Counted from the first letter of the stretch, positions 41,184-50,918 are shown. The stretch is DNA of 64,000 nucleotides from Terriglobus albidus (GCF_008000815.1 NZ_CP042806.1:3472001-3536000); one strand, 5' to 3'. Numbers and translations: made by a program. Notes: generated by a model not told the origin, from the sequence alone.

Positions 41184-44129
41184 ATGCAGAAAGCTTCATC
41201 GCCTTTCGTCGTTCTACCGCAGGAACTGATGGATCTACCGCACCCGCATGAGTTTTTCAGCGACGCCCGGCGTTTGGAAGAGCGTCTACGGCAGGTTGTG
41301 CGGGGGGAAGTTCGCTTCGATGAGGCCTCTCGTGCGCTGTACGCTACCGACGCATCCAACTATCGCCAGGTCCCCATCGGTCTCGTTGTCCCTCGCACCA
41401 TCGATGATGTGATTGCAACGGTGACAGCCTGCCGGGAGTTCGGCGCTCCCGTATTGTCCCGTGGAGGTGGTACCAGCCTTGCCGGCCAATGCTGCAACGT
41501 GGCAGTGGTACTCGACTTTTCGAAGTACCTGCGAAACATCACATGGCTCGATCCCAGCCGCCGTCTCGCACATGTAGAGCCGGGTATCGTGCTCGACGCA
41601 CTTCGCAACGAAGCGGAAAAGCATGAGCTTACTTTTGCGCCGGATCCAGCGACTCATAGCCGCTGTACGCTCGGCGGGATGATCGGGAACAACTCCTGCG
41701 GTGTGCACGCTCTTATGGGTGGCAAGACCGTCGACAATATCGAGGAACTCGACATCCTGCTTTACGACGGCACGCGGATGACTGTTGGCCGCACGAGTGA
41801 AGAGGAGCTTGCAGCCATCATTGCGGCCGGCGGCCGGAAAGGGCAGATCTACGCAGGACTCAAACTGCTGCGCGACCGATACTCGCAACTTATCCGCGAG
41901 CGATATCCCGACATCCCTCGCCGCGTCTCAGGCTACAACCTCGATCAGCTTCTGCCCGAAAACGGATTCAATGTGGCGCGTGCTCTCGTAGGGAGTGAGG
42001 GAACCTGTGTCACGATTCTGGGCGCGACCTGCGAGCTCAAGGCGAGTCCCCAGCACCGCCGTCTGGTTGTACTGGGTTTCAAGGATGCTTTTCTCGCCGC
42101 TGACCATGTTCCGCTGGTACTTCGCCACGGACCGATTGGGCTTGAAGGATTCGACGGCTTGCTGGTGGATTACATGCTGCGCAAGAATCTCGCAGTGGAT
42201 GATGTTAAGCTTCTACCTCCTGGGCGCGGATTTCTGCTGTGTGAGTTTGGGGCAAACTCGCCGCAGGAGGTCGAGAGCATAGTCGACCGGTTCTTAGAAG
42301 ATGCGAAGTCTTATCCTGAGCATCCCAGCGTCGATCGCTATTCTCCAGCTGAAGCTGCTCGGGTCTGGAAGGTGCGCGAATCTGCTCTCGGCGCGACTGT
42401 CTTCGTCCCTGGCGAGCGGCATCGATGGGAGGGCTGGGAAGATTCTGCGGTCCCGCCCGAGAAACTGGGCCCATATCTCCGCGATCTGTTCCGCTTGCTC
42501 AGCTCCTACGGTTACAGTACTCCGATCTATGGACACTTCGGGCAGGGCTGCGTTCACATGCGCATCACCTTCGACTTCACTAGTGTGCAGGGCGTAGCGA
42601 ACTTCCGTCGATTCCTCGAGGAAGCGGCAGAGATCTGCTTGAAATATGGTGGTTCCTTCTCTGGGGAACATGGCGACGGCCAGGCGCGCGGCTTCCTGCT
42701 TCCGAAGATGTTCGGTCCTGAACTGATGGAGGCTTTCCGCGAGTTCAAAGCGTTGTGGGATCCCACAAATGCCATGAATCCGGGAAAGATGATCGATCCC
42801 GTTCGGGTCTACGATGCCACAGAAAATCAACGTATTGGGCCAGCGTACTCACCGGCAACGCCGAAGACATGGTTTACCTATCCCGGCGACAACGGACTCT
42901 TTAGCGCAGCGACCACCCGGTGCGTGGGTGTAGGAGCGTGCCGCAAGGTCGATCAGGGAACAATGTGCCCGTCGTACATGGCAACCCGCGAAGAAAAGCA
43001 TTCCACGCGAGGCCGGGCACACTTGCTCTTCGAAATGCTTGAGGGAACAACAATCAAAGACAGATGGCTGAACGAAGAAGTGCGTGACGCCCTCGACCTG
43101 TGCCTCTCCTGCAAGGCCTGCAAGACCGAATGCCCGGTAAACGTCGATATGGCTACGTGGAAGGCAGAGTTTCTTGCCCACTACTATGGCCACCATAACC
43201 ATCCCGTGCAGCATTATGCCTTCGGCTTCATGGACCGTTGGGCCCGGTTCGCTTCGTTAACGCCGCGTCTTGCGAACCTGCCCGCTAAGATCGGCGTTAC
43301 ATCGGCCTTGATGCGCCGTCTTCTCCACATTGCCCCGCAACGCTCGATCCCGCAGTTTGCCCGGAGAACCTTCCGTAGGGAGTGGAGCACTCGCCACGGA
43401 TGGAAGCCGGAGAATGCACAGGCGGGCGTTCTGTTGTGGCCCGATACCTGGAATAACTACTTCCATCCAGAGACACTCCATGCTGCGCATCGTGTGCTTG
43501 AGGCAGCGGGAGCGGTCGTTACGGCTCCGCAACATCACGTCTGCTGCGGCCGTCCTCTTTACGACTTTGGCTTTCTTGATGCTGCTAAGAGCTACCTGAG
43601 TCAGATCCTGGACACCTTCGCTACTCAAATCATGGCGGGCATTTCGGTGGTCATGCTCGAACCGAGCTGTGCCAGTGTCTTTCGCGATGAGCTTCTGAAC
43701 TTCTTTCCAGAGGATCCTCGCGCACAGCGACTCGCGCGGCAGACAGTGATGTTGAGCCAGTATCTTGCGGAACATCGGCAGGGCTGGCAGGCACCGGATC
43801 TCACCGGCCGCCGTCTGATCGTACAAGGGCACTGCCATCAGAAGTCATTAATGACGATGAAAGACGATCTCGAACTCATGCGCGCCACCGGTGCGGAGGT
43901 CAATCTGCTCGACTCCGGTTGTTGCGGTATGGCGGGCCCTTTCGGCTTTGAGGCTGAGCACTACGATGTCTCTCAAGCCCTCGCGGAACGAGTCTTGCTT
44001 CCGGCGGTCCGATCTGCCCGGCCACAAGATGTAATCGTCGCGAACGGGTTTTCCTGCCGCGAAGCAGTGGAACAGAACAGTTCGCGACGAGCCGTTCATC
44101 TCTCGCAGGTGCTCGCGGGCGAAGTTTAG
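41184..44129 (+). CDS. GlcD-GlcF-type FAD/Fe-S fusion oxidoreductase
   Basis: A 981-aa fusion of a flavin dehydrogenase and an iron-sulfur protein. The N-terminal PCMH-type FAD-binding domain shows SRGGGTSLAGQCCN (pyrophosphate loop) and ATHSRCTLGGMIGNNSCG. An FAD-oxidase C-terminal domain follows (GHFGQGCVHMRI, GGSFSGEHGDGQARG). Two 4Fe-4S motifs come next: CVGVGACRKVDQGTMCP (about 579) and CLSCKACKTECPVN (about 642). Two CCG domains end the protein (HVCCGRPLYDFG about 785 and DSGCCGMAGPFG about 913). The family oxidises 2-hydroxyacids such as D-lactate or glycolate and feeds electrons to the membrane quinone pool. GlcD and GlcF are separate proteins in E. coli glycolate oxidase; the single-chain form is common. 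It is transcribed alone. Confidence 0.93.
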   Translation: MQKASSPFVVLPQELMDLPHPHEFFSDARRLEERLRQVVRGEVRFDEASRALYATDASNYRQVPIGLVVPRTIDDVIATVTACREFGAPVLSRGGGTSLAGQCCNVAVVLDFSKYLRNITWLDPSRRLAHVEPGIVLDALRNEAEKHELTFAPDPATHSRCTLGGMIGNNSCGVHALMGGKTVDNIEELDILLYDGTRMTVGRTSEEELAAIIAAGGRKGQIYAGLKLLRDRYSQLIRERYPDIPRRVSGYNLDQLLPENGFNVARALVGSEGTCVTILGATCELKASPQHRRLVVLGFKDAFLAADHVPLVLRHGPIGLEGFDGLLVDYMLRKNLAVDDVKLLPPGRGFLLCEFGANSPQEVESIVDRFLEDAKSYPEHPSVDRYSPAEAARVWKVRESALGATVFVPGERHRWEGWEDSAVPPEKLGPYLRDLFRLLSSYGYSTPIYGHFGQGCVHMRITFDFTSVQGVANFRRFLEEAAEICLKYGGSFSGEHGDGQARGFLLPKMFGPELMEAFREFKALWDPTNAMNPGKMIDPVRVYDATENQRIGPAYSPATPKTWFTYPGDNGLFSAATTRCVGVGACRKVDQGTMCPSYMATREEKHSTRGRAHLLFEMLEGTTIKDRWLNEEVRDALDLCLSCKACKTECPVNVDMATWKAEFLAHYYGHHNHPVQHYAFGFMDRWARFASLTPRLANLPAKIGVTSALMRRLLHIAPQRSIPQFARRTFRREWSTRHGWKPENAQAGVLLWPDTWNNYFHPETLHAAHRVLEAAGAVVTAPQHHVCCGRPLYDFGFLDAAKSYLSQILDTFATQIMAGISVVMLEPSCASVFRDELLNFFPEDPRAQRLARQTVMLSQYLAEHRQGWQAPDLTGRRLIVQGHCHQKSLMTMKDDLELMRATGAEVNLLDSGCCGMAGPFGFEAEHYDVSQALAERVLLPAVRSARPQDVIVANGFSCREAVEQNSSRRAVHLSQVLAGEV

Positions 44130-44264
44130 CTAGATCATCAGGCTGCTCCTGGATGTCGTCGTATTCCTATGGGCACGTTATTTCTGGCTGGATCGAACCT
44201 GGATGAGGGAGCAGTGCAAACCAACATGTGACCTGCTGCAAGGCTATTGTTGTCTCAATGCTGC

Positions 44265-45974
44265 TCATTCTCCGCTAAGGCCGTTGGGATCGCGCTTCAT
44301 CAGGCCTGGAAGGGTAACGACACCCTCTATCGCTCCTCCCGCCCGGCTGATTACCGGCAAAAGATCCCATCGCTCAAGATGAGGAAGTGCTTTTGCCAGT
44401 GGCAGGTCCGGATAGAGCACGGGCGTTCGCTCTCCGTGCATTCGTTCCTTGATCAAGGTGTCGCGTCCCGCGTCCTCTATCTCGTCACGCTGCATCACAT
44501 ACCAGCGTCCATCTGCGCAGTGGACCAGCGCTACGCCGTTCTGTTCCATCACATGCATCGCGTCGCCTACGCTGCTCGAGTCTTCCACTACCGGCACGGT
44601 GACAGGTTCAAGCGCATCTTCCAGCCGCAGCTCGTCTTCCTCGCGGATCTCCTCCATTGAGGGAAGCACCATCCCACTCTGCTTCGTCAATAGCTCGAAG
44701 ATCGGCACCGGTTGCAAGCTTCGGGATAGGGTATATGCAATCGTATTCGCCAGAATGACCGGCAGGACGATCGAGTAGTTCTGGCTCACCTCCAGCACCA
44801 TGAATACGCTGGTCAATGGTGCGCGGAGGAAGGCTGCAAACAGCACGCCCATTCCCACGAGTGCGTACGATCCAATGGATCCATTCAGGCCAGGGAAGAA
44901 TTTCTTTTCAAACATCCCGAGCGCCGCACCGAGAGTCGCACCGATGAACAACGTCGGCGCGAACATTCCGCCGGGAGTTCCGCTGGAGAAGGAAAGCGAC
45001 GTCGCTGCGATCTTCAGGCCAGCGAGCATCAGGAGCATCTCCCAGGTGTACTGCGAATGCATTGCCTGATCGATGGCATCGTAGCCGGCGCCCATTACCT
45101 GGGGGAAACCGAAGTAGCCGATCCCACCGACGATCAGACCGGCCAGCATGGGCTGCAGGATTCGTAATGCCGGAGGTTGCTTGCGTAGCCACGGATGCAG
45201 CCAGCCGATTGTCTTCGCAAAGATCAGAGCCGCAATACCGCCAGCAAGCCCCAGCACCGCATACGCGAGCAGCTCGCGCGGATCGCGCAGGACTACCTCT
45301 GGAATCCGGAACATCGGCTCCGCACCCCAGAAGCTGCGTGCCACCACCACGCTTGCCACTGCCGACAACACCACGGAGCCCAGCACTGCCGCGCTCCATT
45401 GTCCGATGACCTCTTCAATCACAAACAAGATTGCCGAGATTGGCGCATTGAATGCAGCCGCCAGACCTGTCGCCGCGCCAACCGGCGCGAAGATTCGCAG
45501 CTTCCTTCGTGAGATGCCCACCCGCCGGCTTATCAGCGATGCCACGCCCGCACCGATCTGTAACGATGGATCCTCTGGACCCAGAGAATGCCCGCTGCCA
45601 ATCGCCAGCGCGGAAAGCAGGAATTTTCCGATCACTGTCCTGAAGGAAATGTATCCGTTGTGGATGTATAGCGCGGCCTTCGTCTGGTTCACACCACTGC
45701 CGCGAACGTTCGGAAAGACGTAACGCGTCGCAATGGCAATGATCAGTCCGATACCTGCCGGTATGAGGATCAAGCGCAGATGATGAGGTTCCGAAACTGA
45801 TCCCAGCAGTAGTACCTGGAGCCATTCGATCGCCATCCGGAATGAAACGACGAGTAAACCGGCAATCACTCCAATAAAGATCGACAGCAGCAGAAACAGC
45901 CGCTCCTCGCGCTGTTGCATCTGCCTCGCGTCCAACTGATTCTCTTCAGGTGTTCCTTGCGTGGCTTTATTCAT
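44265..45974 (-). CDS. CLC-family chloride channel/antiporter with CBS pair
   Basis: A 569-aa CLC protein. Selectivity-filter segments are GSGVNQ (about 95), GSGHSLGPEDPSLQ, where the gating-Glu motif GxEGP reads GPEDP but keeps the Glu, and GTPGGMFAPTLF. Around 12-18 membrane segments are followed by a C-terminal cytoplasmic CBS pair (about 440-560: VPVVEDSSSVGDAMHVMEQN and RWDLLPVISRAGGAIEGVVTL). The conserved gating Glu is compatible with Cl-/H+ exchange. Its ATG overlaps the stop of the TPR gene by 4 bp, so it is translationally coupled. It is the last gene of the CLC-TPR-CLC operon and is clearly diverged from the upstream CLC. Confidence 0.9.
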   Translation of the reverse strand: MNKATQGTPEENQLDARQMQQREERLFLLLSIFIGVIAGLLVVSFRMAIEWLQVLLLGSVSEPHHLRLILIPAGIGLIIAIATRYVFPNVRGSGVNQTKAALYIHNGYISFRTVIGKFLLSALAIGSGHSLGPEDPSLQIGAGVASLISRRVGISRRKLRIFAPVGAATGLAAAFNAPISAILFVIEEVIGQWSAAVLGSVVLSAVASVVVARSFWGAEPMFRIPEVVLRDPRELLAYAVLGLAGGIAALIFAKTIGWLHPWLRKQPPALRILQPMLAGLIVGGIGYFGFPQVMGAGYDAIDQAMHSQYTWEMLLMLAGLKIAATSLSFSSGTPGGMFAPTLFIGATLGAALGMFEKKFFPGLNGSIGSYALVGMGVLFAAFLRAPLTSVFMVLEVSQNYSIVLPVILANTIAYTLSRSLQPVPIFELLTKQSGMVLPSMEEIREEDELRLEDALEPVTVPVVEDSSSVGDAMHVMEQNGVALVHCADGRWYVMQRDEIEDAGRDTLIKERMHGERTPVLYPDLPLAKALPHLERWDLLPVISRAGGAIEGVVTLPGLMKRDPNGLSGE

Positions 45975-46612
45975 TGGCTGGCGCCGATCTTTGCGAGTAG
46001 AGTACTGACTTCACCTTGCACCGACTCGTCCCTGGGCCAGTTTCCGGAGACTACCAGCAGTTCCTCGCGAGCAGCGGCATTATTGCGCTGCGCAATCAGG
46101 AAGCGGGCCAGCTCCAGCCGCCCCTCACGGCGGTGTACCGCCCCGTTTTCGTCCCACCGCCCGTCGATCGCAGCGCGATAAAAGCTGACTGCTGCCGCCG
46201 AATCCCCGCGTCGTGCCGCAAGTCGAGCCAACTGTAAGTTGATCTGGCCATCCCCCGGATGGGCATCCCATAGCCCCAGAAAGGAGTTGTATGCCTCTTC
46301 GGTGTGCGCTGATCCGGCTGCCGCGAGTGATTGAGCAAGCAATAGCTCAGTCGACGGTGCCCCCGGGGCAAACGTCAAGGCGATGCGGAAGTCTTTCACC
46401 GCGTCTTCCGCATCACCGGCGTTCAGTGTCTGCTGTCCCTTCGCAGTCCATACCCGAGCCTCTTCTGCACGATGGTTCGTGAAGCTCCGGAACAGAAACA
46501 GTGTCATCACGAACAACGCCGCTGTTACGAGCGTCAGCACGAAAAAAGCCAGTGCATCGTGTAGGAAAAGCTCGCGCCGGGTGAGCCGCTGTATCTCTGC
46601 AGAGCCAGTCAT
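45971..46612 (-). CDS. TPR membrane protein between two CLC genes
   Basis: A 213-aa protein with one transmembrane helix near the N-terminus (HDALAFFVLTLVTAALFVMTLFLF) and the rest composed of TPR-like helical pairs (VWTAKGQQTLNAGDAEDAVKDFRIAL, and NLQLARLAARRGDSAAAVSFYRAAI). It would present a protein-interaction scaffold, in the periplasm or cytoplasm depending on topology. No catalytic motif is seen. GAGGAATAA precedes its ATG; its stop overlaps the downstream CLC start, and it begins 10 bp after the upstream CLC stop. The tight packing strongly suggests it works with the two CLC proteins, which I infer from context only. Confidence 0.82.
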   Translation of the reverse strand: MTGSAEIQRLTRRELFLHDALAFFVLTLVTAALFVMTLFLFRSFTNHRAEEARVWTAKGQQTLNAGDAEDAVKDFRIALTFAPGAPSTELLLAQSLAAAGSAHTEEAYNSFLGLWDAHPGDGQINLQLARLAARRGDSAAAVSFYRAAIDGRWDENGAVHRREGRLELARFLIAQRNNAAAREELLVVSGNWPRDESVQGEVSTLLAKIGASQ

Positions 46613-46622
46613 TTATTCCTCG

Positions 46623-48221
46623 TTAATCGAGATCGTATCCGAAGAGACGTAGACGCTCGCTCTCGCGCTCAATCGATCGTTCTCTGCCTCGTAGCAGACC
46701 CCTGATGGAAAGCTCGCCGCAGACCTGGCCGGTCGTCCGTTCTATGACCGGCAAAGCTTCCAATCCCTCCGTTGCCATGATCTCTGCCGCTCCGCGCGTC
46801 GTTGAATCGTCATATGCGTAGAAGGGAGGAAGCCCATTGGCGGGGGCATTGGCTCTGAAAGGAGACATCACTTCGCGGACAAGTACCAGCTCAAGTGGGT
46901 CAACACCGTATTCGCGAGTCAGATGGAAGCCTCGCCGGCTGAGTTTCTCTGTCAGGATCGAACGAGGCATGATCAAGGCCGTGATCAGGTAAGACGCGAT
47001 GCAGGCCATGGAGAGGGGCAGCAGCGCGGGCAGGCAATGCGTTACCTCAAGGCTGAAGATGATGGCGGTTAAGGGAACACCGAGCGATCCGGCCAGCATC
47101 GATCCCATGCCAATCAAAGCGAAGAGTGCCTTGGTCTCGGCCGGAGCGTGCGCCAGGTGTCCGGCAAGTGCTCCGACGGCTCCTCCAATCATGAGAAGTG
47201 GCGCAAGAACGCCGCCAGATGTTCCCGATCCCAGCGAGAAGGCCCACATCAGCGACTTCGCAAGAAGGATTCCGACGATCAGGGCAAGCGGCGCCGAGCC
47301 CTGTAGCAGCTCGGCAATGTTTTCATATCCAACGCCAAGGCCACGGGGGAAGAAGAGACCGCCGAGACCGATGCCGATACCACCGATCGCGGGCCACCAC
47401 ATCCAGTGAATGGGCAGATGCTCGAAGAGATCCTCAAACGCATACATCATGCGGCTCATAAACGCCGCAATGATGCCGATGAAAGCGCCCAGAAGAAGAG
47501 CCGCAACGGAAAGGGTAGCGAAGTGCACTTCGGCAATGGCCGGCATTGCGAACAGCGGCCCCGCGCCTAGCCAATAGACACGGAAAAGGGCGGCCGTAGC
47601 ACTCGCAATCGCAACGGGAACCAGGCTGCGCGGACGCCATTCGAAGAGTAAAAGCTCAACGGCGATAAGGATCGCGGCCAGTGGGGTTGCAAAGGTAGCC
47701 GACATGCCAGCCGCGGCTCCGGCAACAAGCAGCGTAGTGCGTTCCGCGTCGGTCACATGCATCCACTGCCCCACGAGCGATCCAAGGGCGCCACCCGTCA
47801 TGATGATTGGACCTTCGGCGCCAAACGGACCACCGGAACCGATCGCGACCGCAGCGGACACGGGTTTTAGAACCGCGATCTTCGGATCAACCTTGGCGCG
47901 GCGAAGCAGAATCGCCTCGATCGCTTCCGGGATACCATGTCCACGTATCTTGTCAGACCCGAAGCGAGCCATGACGCCAATGATGAGGCCGCCCACAATT
48001 GGAACGAAGACCATCAGGTGTCCCAAAGGGCTGCCGGCGGGCGAGACAGGTGCAAAGCTGAGACGGTGATAGTAAAAAAAGTTGGTTGAAAACGCGATAC
48101 AGCGTAGAAGCAGAACCGCCAACAGCGTTGCACAGATACCGATGCCGACTGCGACGCCAGATAGCAGCCAAACTCGTTTATCAACTGTGAAATCTCTAAG
48201 TATCGATGGTTCGGACTGCAA
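46623..48221 (-). CDS. Second CLC-family channel/antiporter with CBS region
   Basis: A 532-aa CLC protein with filter segments GHGIPEAIE (the G-S-G-I-P equivalent, with Ser replaced by His), GSGGPFGAEGPIIMTGG (gating Glu kept) and GSGTSGGVLAPLLMIGG. It ends in a CBS-like region (VREVMSPFRANAP and ALPVIERTTGQVCGELSI). The start is TTG at 48221 with AAGGA close upstream, since no ATG occurs before the first membrane helix. It leads the operon with the TPR protein and the other CLC. Only a broken MarR-like frame lies upstream on the same strand, 13 bp away. Confidence 0.9.
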   Translation of the reverse strand: MQSEPSILRDFTVDKRVWLLSGVAVGIGICATLLAVLLLRCIAFSTNFFYYHRLSFAPVSPAGSPLGHLMVFVPIVGGLIIGVMARFGSDKIRGHGIPEAIEAILLRRAKVDPKIAVLKPVSAAVAIGSGGPFGAEGPIIMTGGALGSLVGQWMHVTDAERTTLLVAGAAAGMSATFATPLAAILIAVELLLFEWRPRSLVPVAIASATAALFRVYWLGAGPLFAMPAIAEVHFATLSVAALLLGAFIGIIAAFMSRMMYAFEDLFEHLPIHWMWWPAIGGIGIGLGGLFFPRGLGVGYENIAELLQGSAPLALIVGILLAKSLMWAFSLGSGTSGGVLAPLLMIGGAVGALAGHLAHAPAETKALFALIGMGSMLAGSLGVPLTAIIFSLEVTHCLPALLPLSMACIASYLITALIMPRSILTEKLSRRGFHLTREYGVDPLELVLVREVMSPFRANAPANGLPPFYAYDDSTTRGAAEIMATEGLEALPVIERTTGQVCGELSIRGLLRGRERSIERESERLRLFGYDLD

Positions 48222-48233
48222 GGGTTCCTTCTT

Positions 48234-48534
48234 TCATCGACTTGATATAGCTAGGGTCGTTTGAGAGGTTGATTTGCCGAGACGCGTAAGGGCCTGAATC
48301 AGGCTGGAAGCGTCTTGTGCATGGGCCTCCGAGAGACGGTTGAGTGCAAGCTGGCCCCGCTTCGTCAGGTTCAATGTGACGCACCTGCGATCGTCCAGAT
48401 CGGCAGTTCTTTCGCTGCAGACCCGCTCCCATTGCTGCCTGCTCACTAAATTGCAGAAAACGCCTGATTTCGGATCGGAATTTAGCCAGCAGCTGAATCT
48501 CGCTCCGCTGAACCGTCCTGAAGGAACGTCTCAT
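48234..48534 (-). pseudogene. Decayed MarR-family regulator
   Basis: From ATG 48534 one frame gives a MarR-like N-terminal helix (LLAKFRSEIRRFLQFSEQAA and then AGLQ). Another frame, open to a stop at 48234, gives a MarR wing and C-terminal helix (ERTADLDDRRCVTLNLTKRG, then QLALNRLSEAHAQ). Between them the whole helix-turn-helix (about 45-55 residues in intact relatives) is missing, and the two halves are in different frames. An internal deletion with frameshift explains both. It lies directly upstream of the CLC operon on the same strand and was probably its regulator. A very divergent intact gene is unlikely because neither frame alone has both halves. Confidence 0.65.
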
Positions 48535-48792
48535 TACATTTATATCGTAACACGATTCATTTCCGGCCGAGCCAGACGCGTCGTATTCAATATTGACGGG
48601 TTGAACCTATCCCGCAGTGGCCTGCACGCATTTGCAATGAAGTCCAGGCGCGTTGTTGACGATATGCGCGGACGTTGACTAGCATCGGAGCGCTCTGCAA
48701 GGAACAGCGATGCATGCCGGCTAAGGAATGAAGCTTGAGGCCGTTAGCAAGTGATGCCGCAGTGGTGCGGTTGGCAAAAGAAAGGCGCGAGG

Positions 48793-50151
48793 ATGAATAA
48801 ACGTGAGTTTTTGAAGGCGTCTGGTTCCGTGATGGCGGGGGCGCTGCTCTCGCGGATGGGCGTCGGGCAGGCGCCAAAAGGGGCTGCGGCTAAGTTGAAC
48901 CGTACCAACTGGGCGGGTAACTACACCTATAAGGCCGCACGGCTGGACGAGCCGGGCAGCGCACAGGAGGTGCAGCAGCTTGTTACCTCAATTTCAAATG
49001 CCAAGGCGCTCGGTGCGCGTCATTCATTCAACGATATCGCCGACTCCACCGGCGACCAGGTCTCGCTCAAAAACATGACCGAGATGACACTGGACAAGGT
49101 GGCAGGCACGGTCACGGTTGCCGCAGGTGTGACCTACGGCAAGCTGGCGCCGTGGCTCGATGCGCAGGGCTTTGCTGTGCACAATCTGGCATCTCTGCCA
49201 CATGTCTCTGTCGTGGGAGCCTGCGCCACAGCTACGCACGGTTCCGGCGTGCATAATGGGAACCTCTCAACTGCAGTTCGCGCCATCGAGTTTGTGGACG
49301 GCACAGGACAACTCAAAAACCTTTTACGTACGGCCAACGCTGACGAGTTCAATGGAGCCGTCGTGGGCCTGGGAGCGTTGGGTGTCATCACCCGCATCAC
49401 TTTGGCCGTGGTGCCGACGTTTCAGATTTCGCAGATCGTTTACGAGAATCTGTCGTTCGACCAACTGGAACATAACCTGGATGCGATCTTTGGCTCCGGC
49501 TACAGCGTCAGTCTTTTTACAGACTGGCAACATCATCGCGCGACCCAGGTGTGGTTGAAACAGAGCATCACCGGTTCGTCTACGCCGGCTCTGCCGCCTC
49601 TCTTCTATGGCGCGACGTTGCAGAAGACGAAACTCCATCCTCTTGCCGGACATTCCCCGGAGAACTGCACCGAGCAGCTTGGGGTTCCGGGACCATGGTA
49701 CGAGCGCCTTCCTCACTTCCGCATGAACTTTACGCCTTCCAGCGGCGCGGAGCTGCAGTCAGAGTACTTTGTTTCACGTGCGCAGGCATACAAGGCCATT
49801 CTGGCGGTGGAGCAGTTGCGCGACAAAATTACACCCCATCTTTTCATTACGGAGCTGCGCACCATCGCCGCGGACGACCTGTGGCTCAGCACGGCGTACA
49901 AGCGCGATTCCGTGGCGATCCACTTCACCTGGAAGCCGGAAGAGAAGGCGGTGCGGAGCATTCTCCCGTTGATTGAGGAAAAACTCGCGCCATTCGACGC
50001 TCGTCCGCACTGGGCAAAGGTATTCACCATGTCTCATGAGCGGCTCAGCCAGTTGTATCCGCGGCTTAACGACTTCCGCGCACTGGCTGCACGCTATGAC
50101 CCCAGCCGCAAGTTCCTCAATGCCTATCTTCAGAATGTCTTCGGCGCTTAG
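48793..50151 (+). CDS. AldO-like FAD-dependent alditol/aldonolactone oxidase
   Basis: A 452-aa flavoprotein with an exported-looking N-terminus (NKREFLKASGSVMAGALLSR, weak Tat-type). Its FAD-binding PCMH domain has GARHSFNDIADS, which matches the covalent-FAD His region of Streptomyces alditol oxidase, and ATATHGSGVHNGNLS. A C-terminal ALO domain ends in PRLNDFRALAARYDPSRKFLNAYL. Known relatives oxidise xylitol, sorbitol or aldonolactones with O2, giving H2O2. The ATG at 48793 fits the leader and has AAAGG upstream; a longer frame from 48751 is not supported. It is convergent with the DUF1080 gene. Alditol oxidation would fit the periplasmic sugar chemistry suggested elsewhere in the window. 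Confidence 0.9.
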   Translation: MNKREFLKASGSVMAGALLSRMGVGQAPKGAAAKLNRTNWAGNYTYKAARLDEPGSAQEVQQLVTSISNAKALGARHSFNDIADSTGDQVSLKNMTEMTLDKVAGTVTVAAGVTYGKLAPWLDAQGFAVHNLASLPHVSVVGACATATHGSGVHNGNLSTAVRAIEFVDGTGQLKNLLRTANADEFNGAVVGLGALGVITRITLAVVPTFQISQIVYENLSFDQLEHNLDAIFGSGYSVSLFTDWQHHRATQVWLKQSITGSSTPALPPLFYGATLQKTKLHPLAGHSPENCTEQLGVPGPWYERLPHFRMNFTPSSGAELQSEYFVSRAQAYKAILAVEQLRDKITPHLFITELRTIAADDLWLSTAYKRDSVAIHFTWKPEEKAVRSILPLIEEKLAPFDARPHWAKVFTMSHERLSQLYPRLNDFRALAARYDPSRKFLNAYLQNVFGA

Positions 50152-50174
50152 GTAGCGGTAGGGCTGTATCCGCG

Positions 50175-50918
50175 TTATTTAAGCGGATACAGCTTCATAT
50201 TGCGGAAGTAGAGCTCGGAGCCCTCGGACTGGAAGAGTATCTTGCCACTTGCGGGGAACGCATTGGTTCCTTCGTTGGCCAATTTACCATTCACATACTG
50301 CCACACGTGGCCATTACGGTTGACCAACTCCACCACGTTCCACTCTCCGTGTGGCTTCTCTACCTCGTTTATCGGGTCGCGATATCCCACTACGTTCTGG
50401 TAAGGTCCTTTGTTGAAGCGATCGATCTTCAAAGCCTTGCCATCAGGACCGGTTACCCGCACACCATCTTTGCCGGTCAGCGCCGCGCCGTCCGTCATCC
50501 AGAAGTCGCCGGTGCATCCCTCATTGATCTGAAACTCGACCGACCGCGGCCACACCTTGTTGGGGCCTTGAATGTTGTAAAGAATGCCGCTGTCGCGTGC
50601 CTTGCCCTGCCGTGAACCGTAGGTTCCTTCGCCCCACTTGAACTCGGCGCGCAGATAGTAGTTGGAATACTCCTGCTTCGTGATGAAGTAACCCATCTCC
50701 ATACCGGAAACGTGCACGACACCGTTCTCGATGGTGAAGACGTGGTTGGGGTCGGAGTTCAGTCCCTGGCTGGTGAGGAACGTATCGAATCCCTTGAGAT
50801 CCTTCCCATTAAAGAACTTTACCGCGCGTCCGTGCTTGGGAATCTCCGGTGACTGGCCTGCAGCCAGGATGGTGCTGCCCAGTAATACCACTGCGTAGAT
50901 ACAGGTTGTAGTACGCAT
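50175..50918 (-). CDS. DUF1080 (3-keto-disaccharide hydrolase-like) exported protein
   Basis: A 247-aa protein with a signal peptide (about 1-20) and a DUF1080 beta-sandwich: FFNGKDLKGFDTFL at the start, FTIENGVVHVSG, YYLRAEFKWGEGTYG, DSGILYNIQGPNKVWPRSVEFQI (core) and a C-terminal ILFQSEGSELYFRNMKLYPL. The fold is concanavalin-like. Members have been described as 3-keto-disaccharide hydrolases, so action on an oxidised glycoside is plausible here. GGAGG lies 11 bp before the ATG at 50918. The same-strand neighbours are the VOC protein (50 bp upstream) and further up the alginate-lyase gene; they may form a unit. Confidence 0.9.
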   Translation of the reverse strand: MRTTTCIYAVVLLGSTILAAGQSPEIPKHGRAVKFFNGKDLKGFDTFLTSQGLNSDPNHVFTIENGVVHVSGMEMGYFITKQEYSNYYLRAEFKWGEGTYGSRQGKARDSGILYNIQGPNKVWPRSVEFQINEGCTGDFWMTDGAALTGKDGVRVTGPDGKALKIDRFNKGPYQNVVGYRDPINEVEKPHGEWNVVELVNRNGHVWQYVNGKLANEGTNAFPASGKILFQSEGSELYFRNMKLYPLK

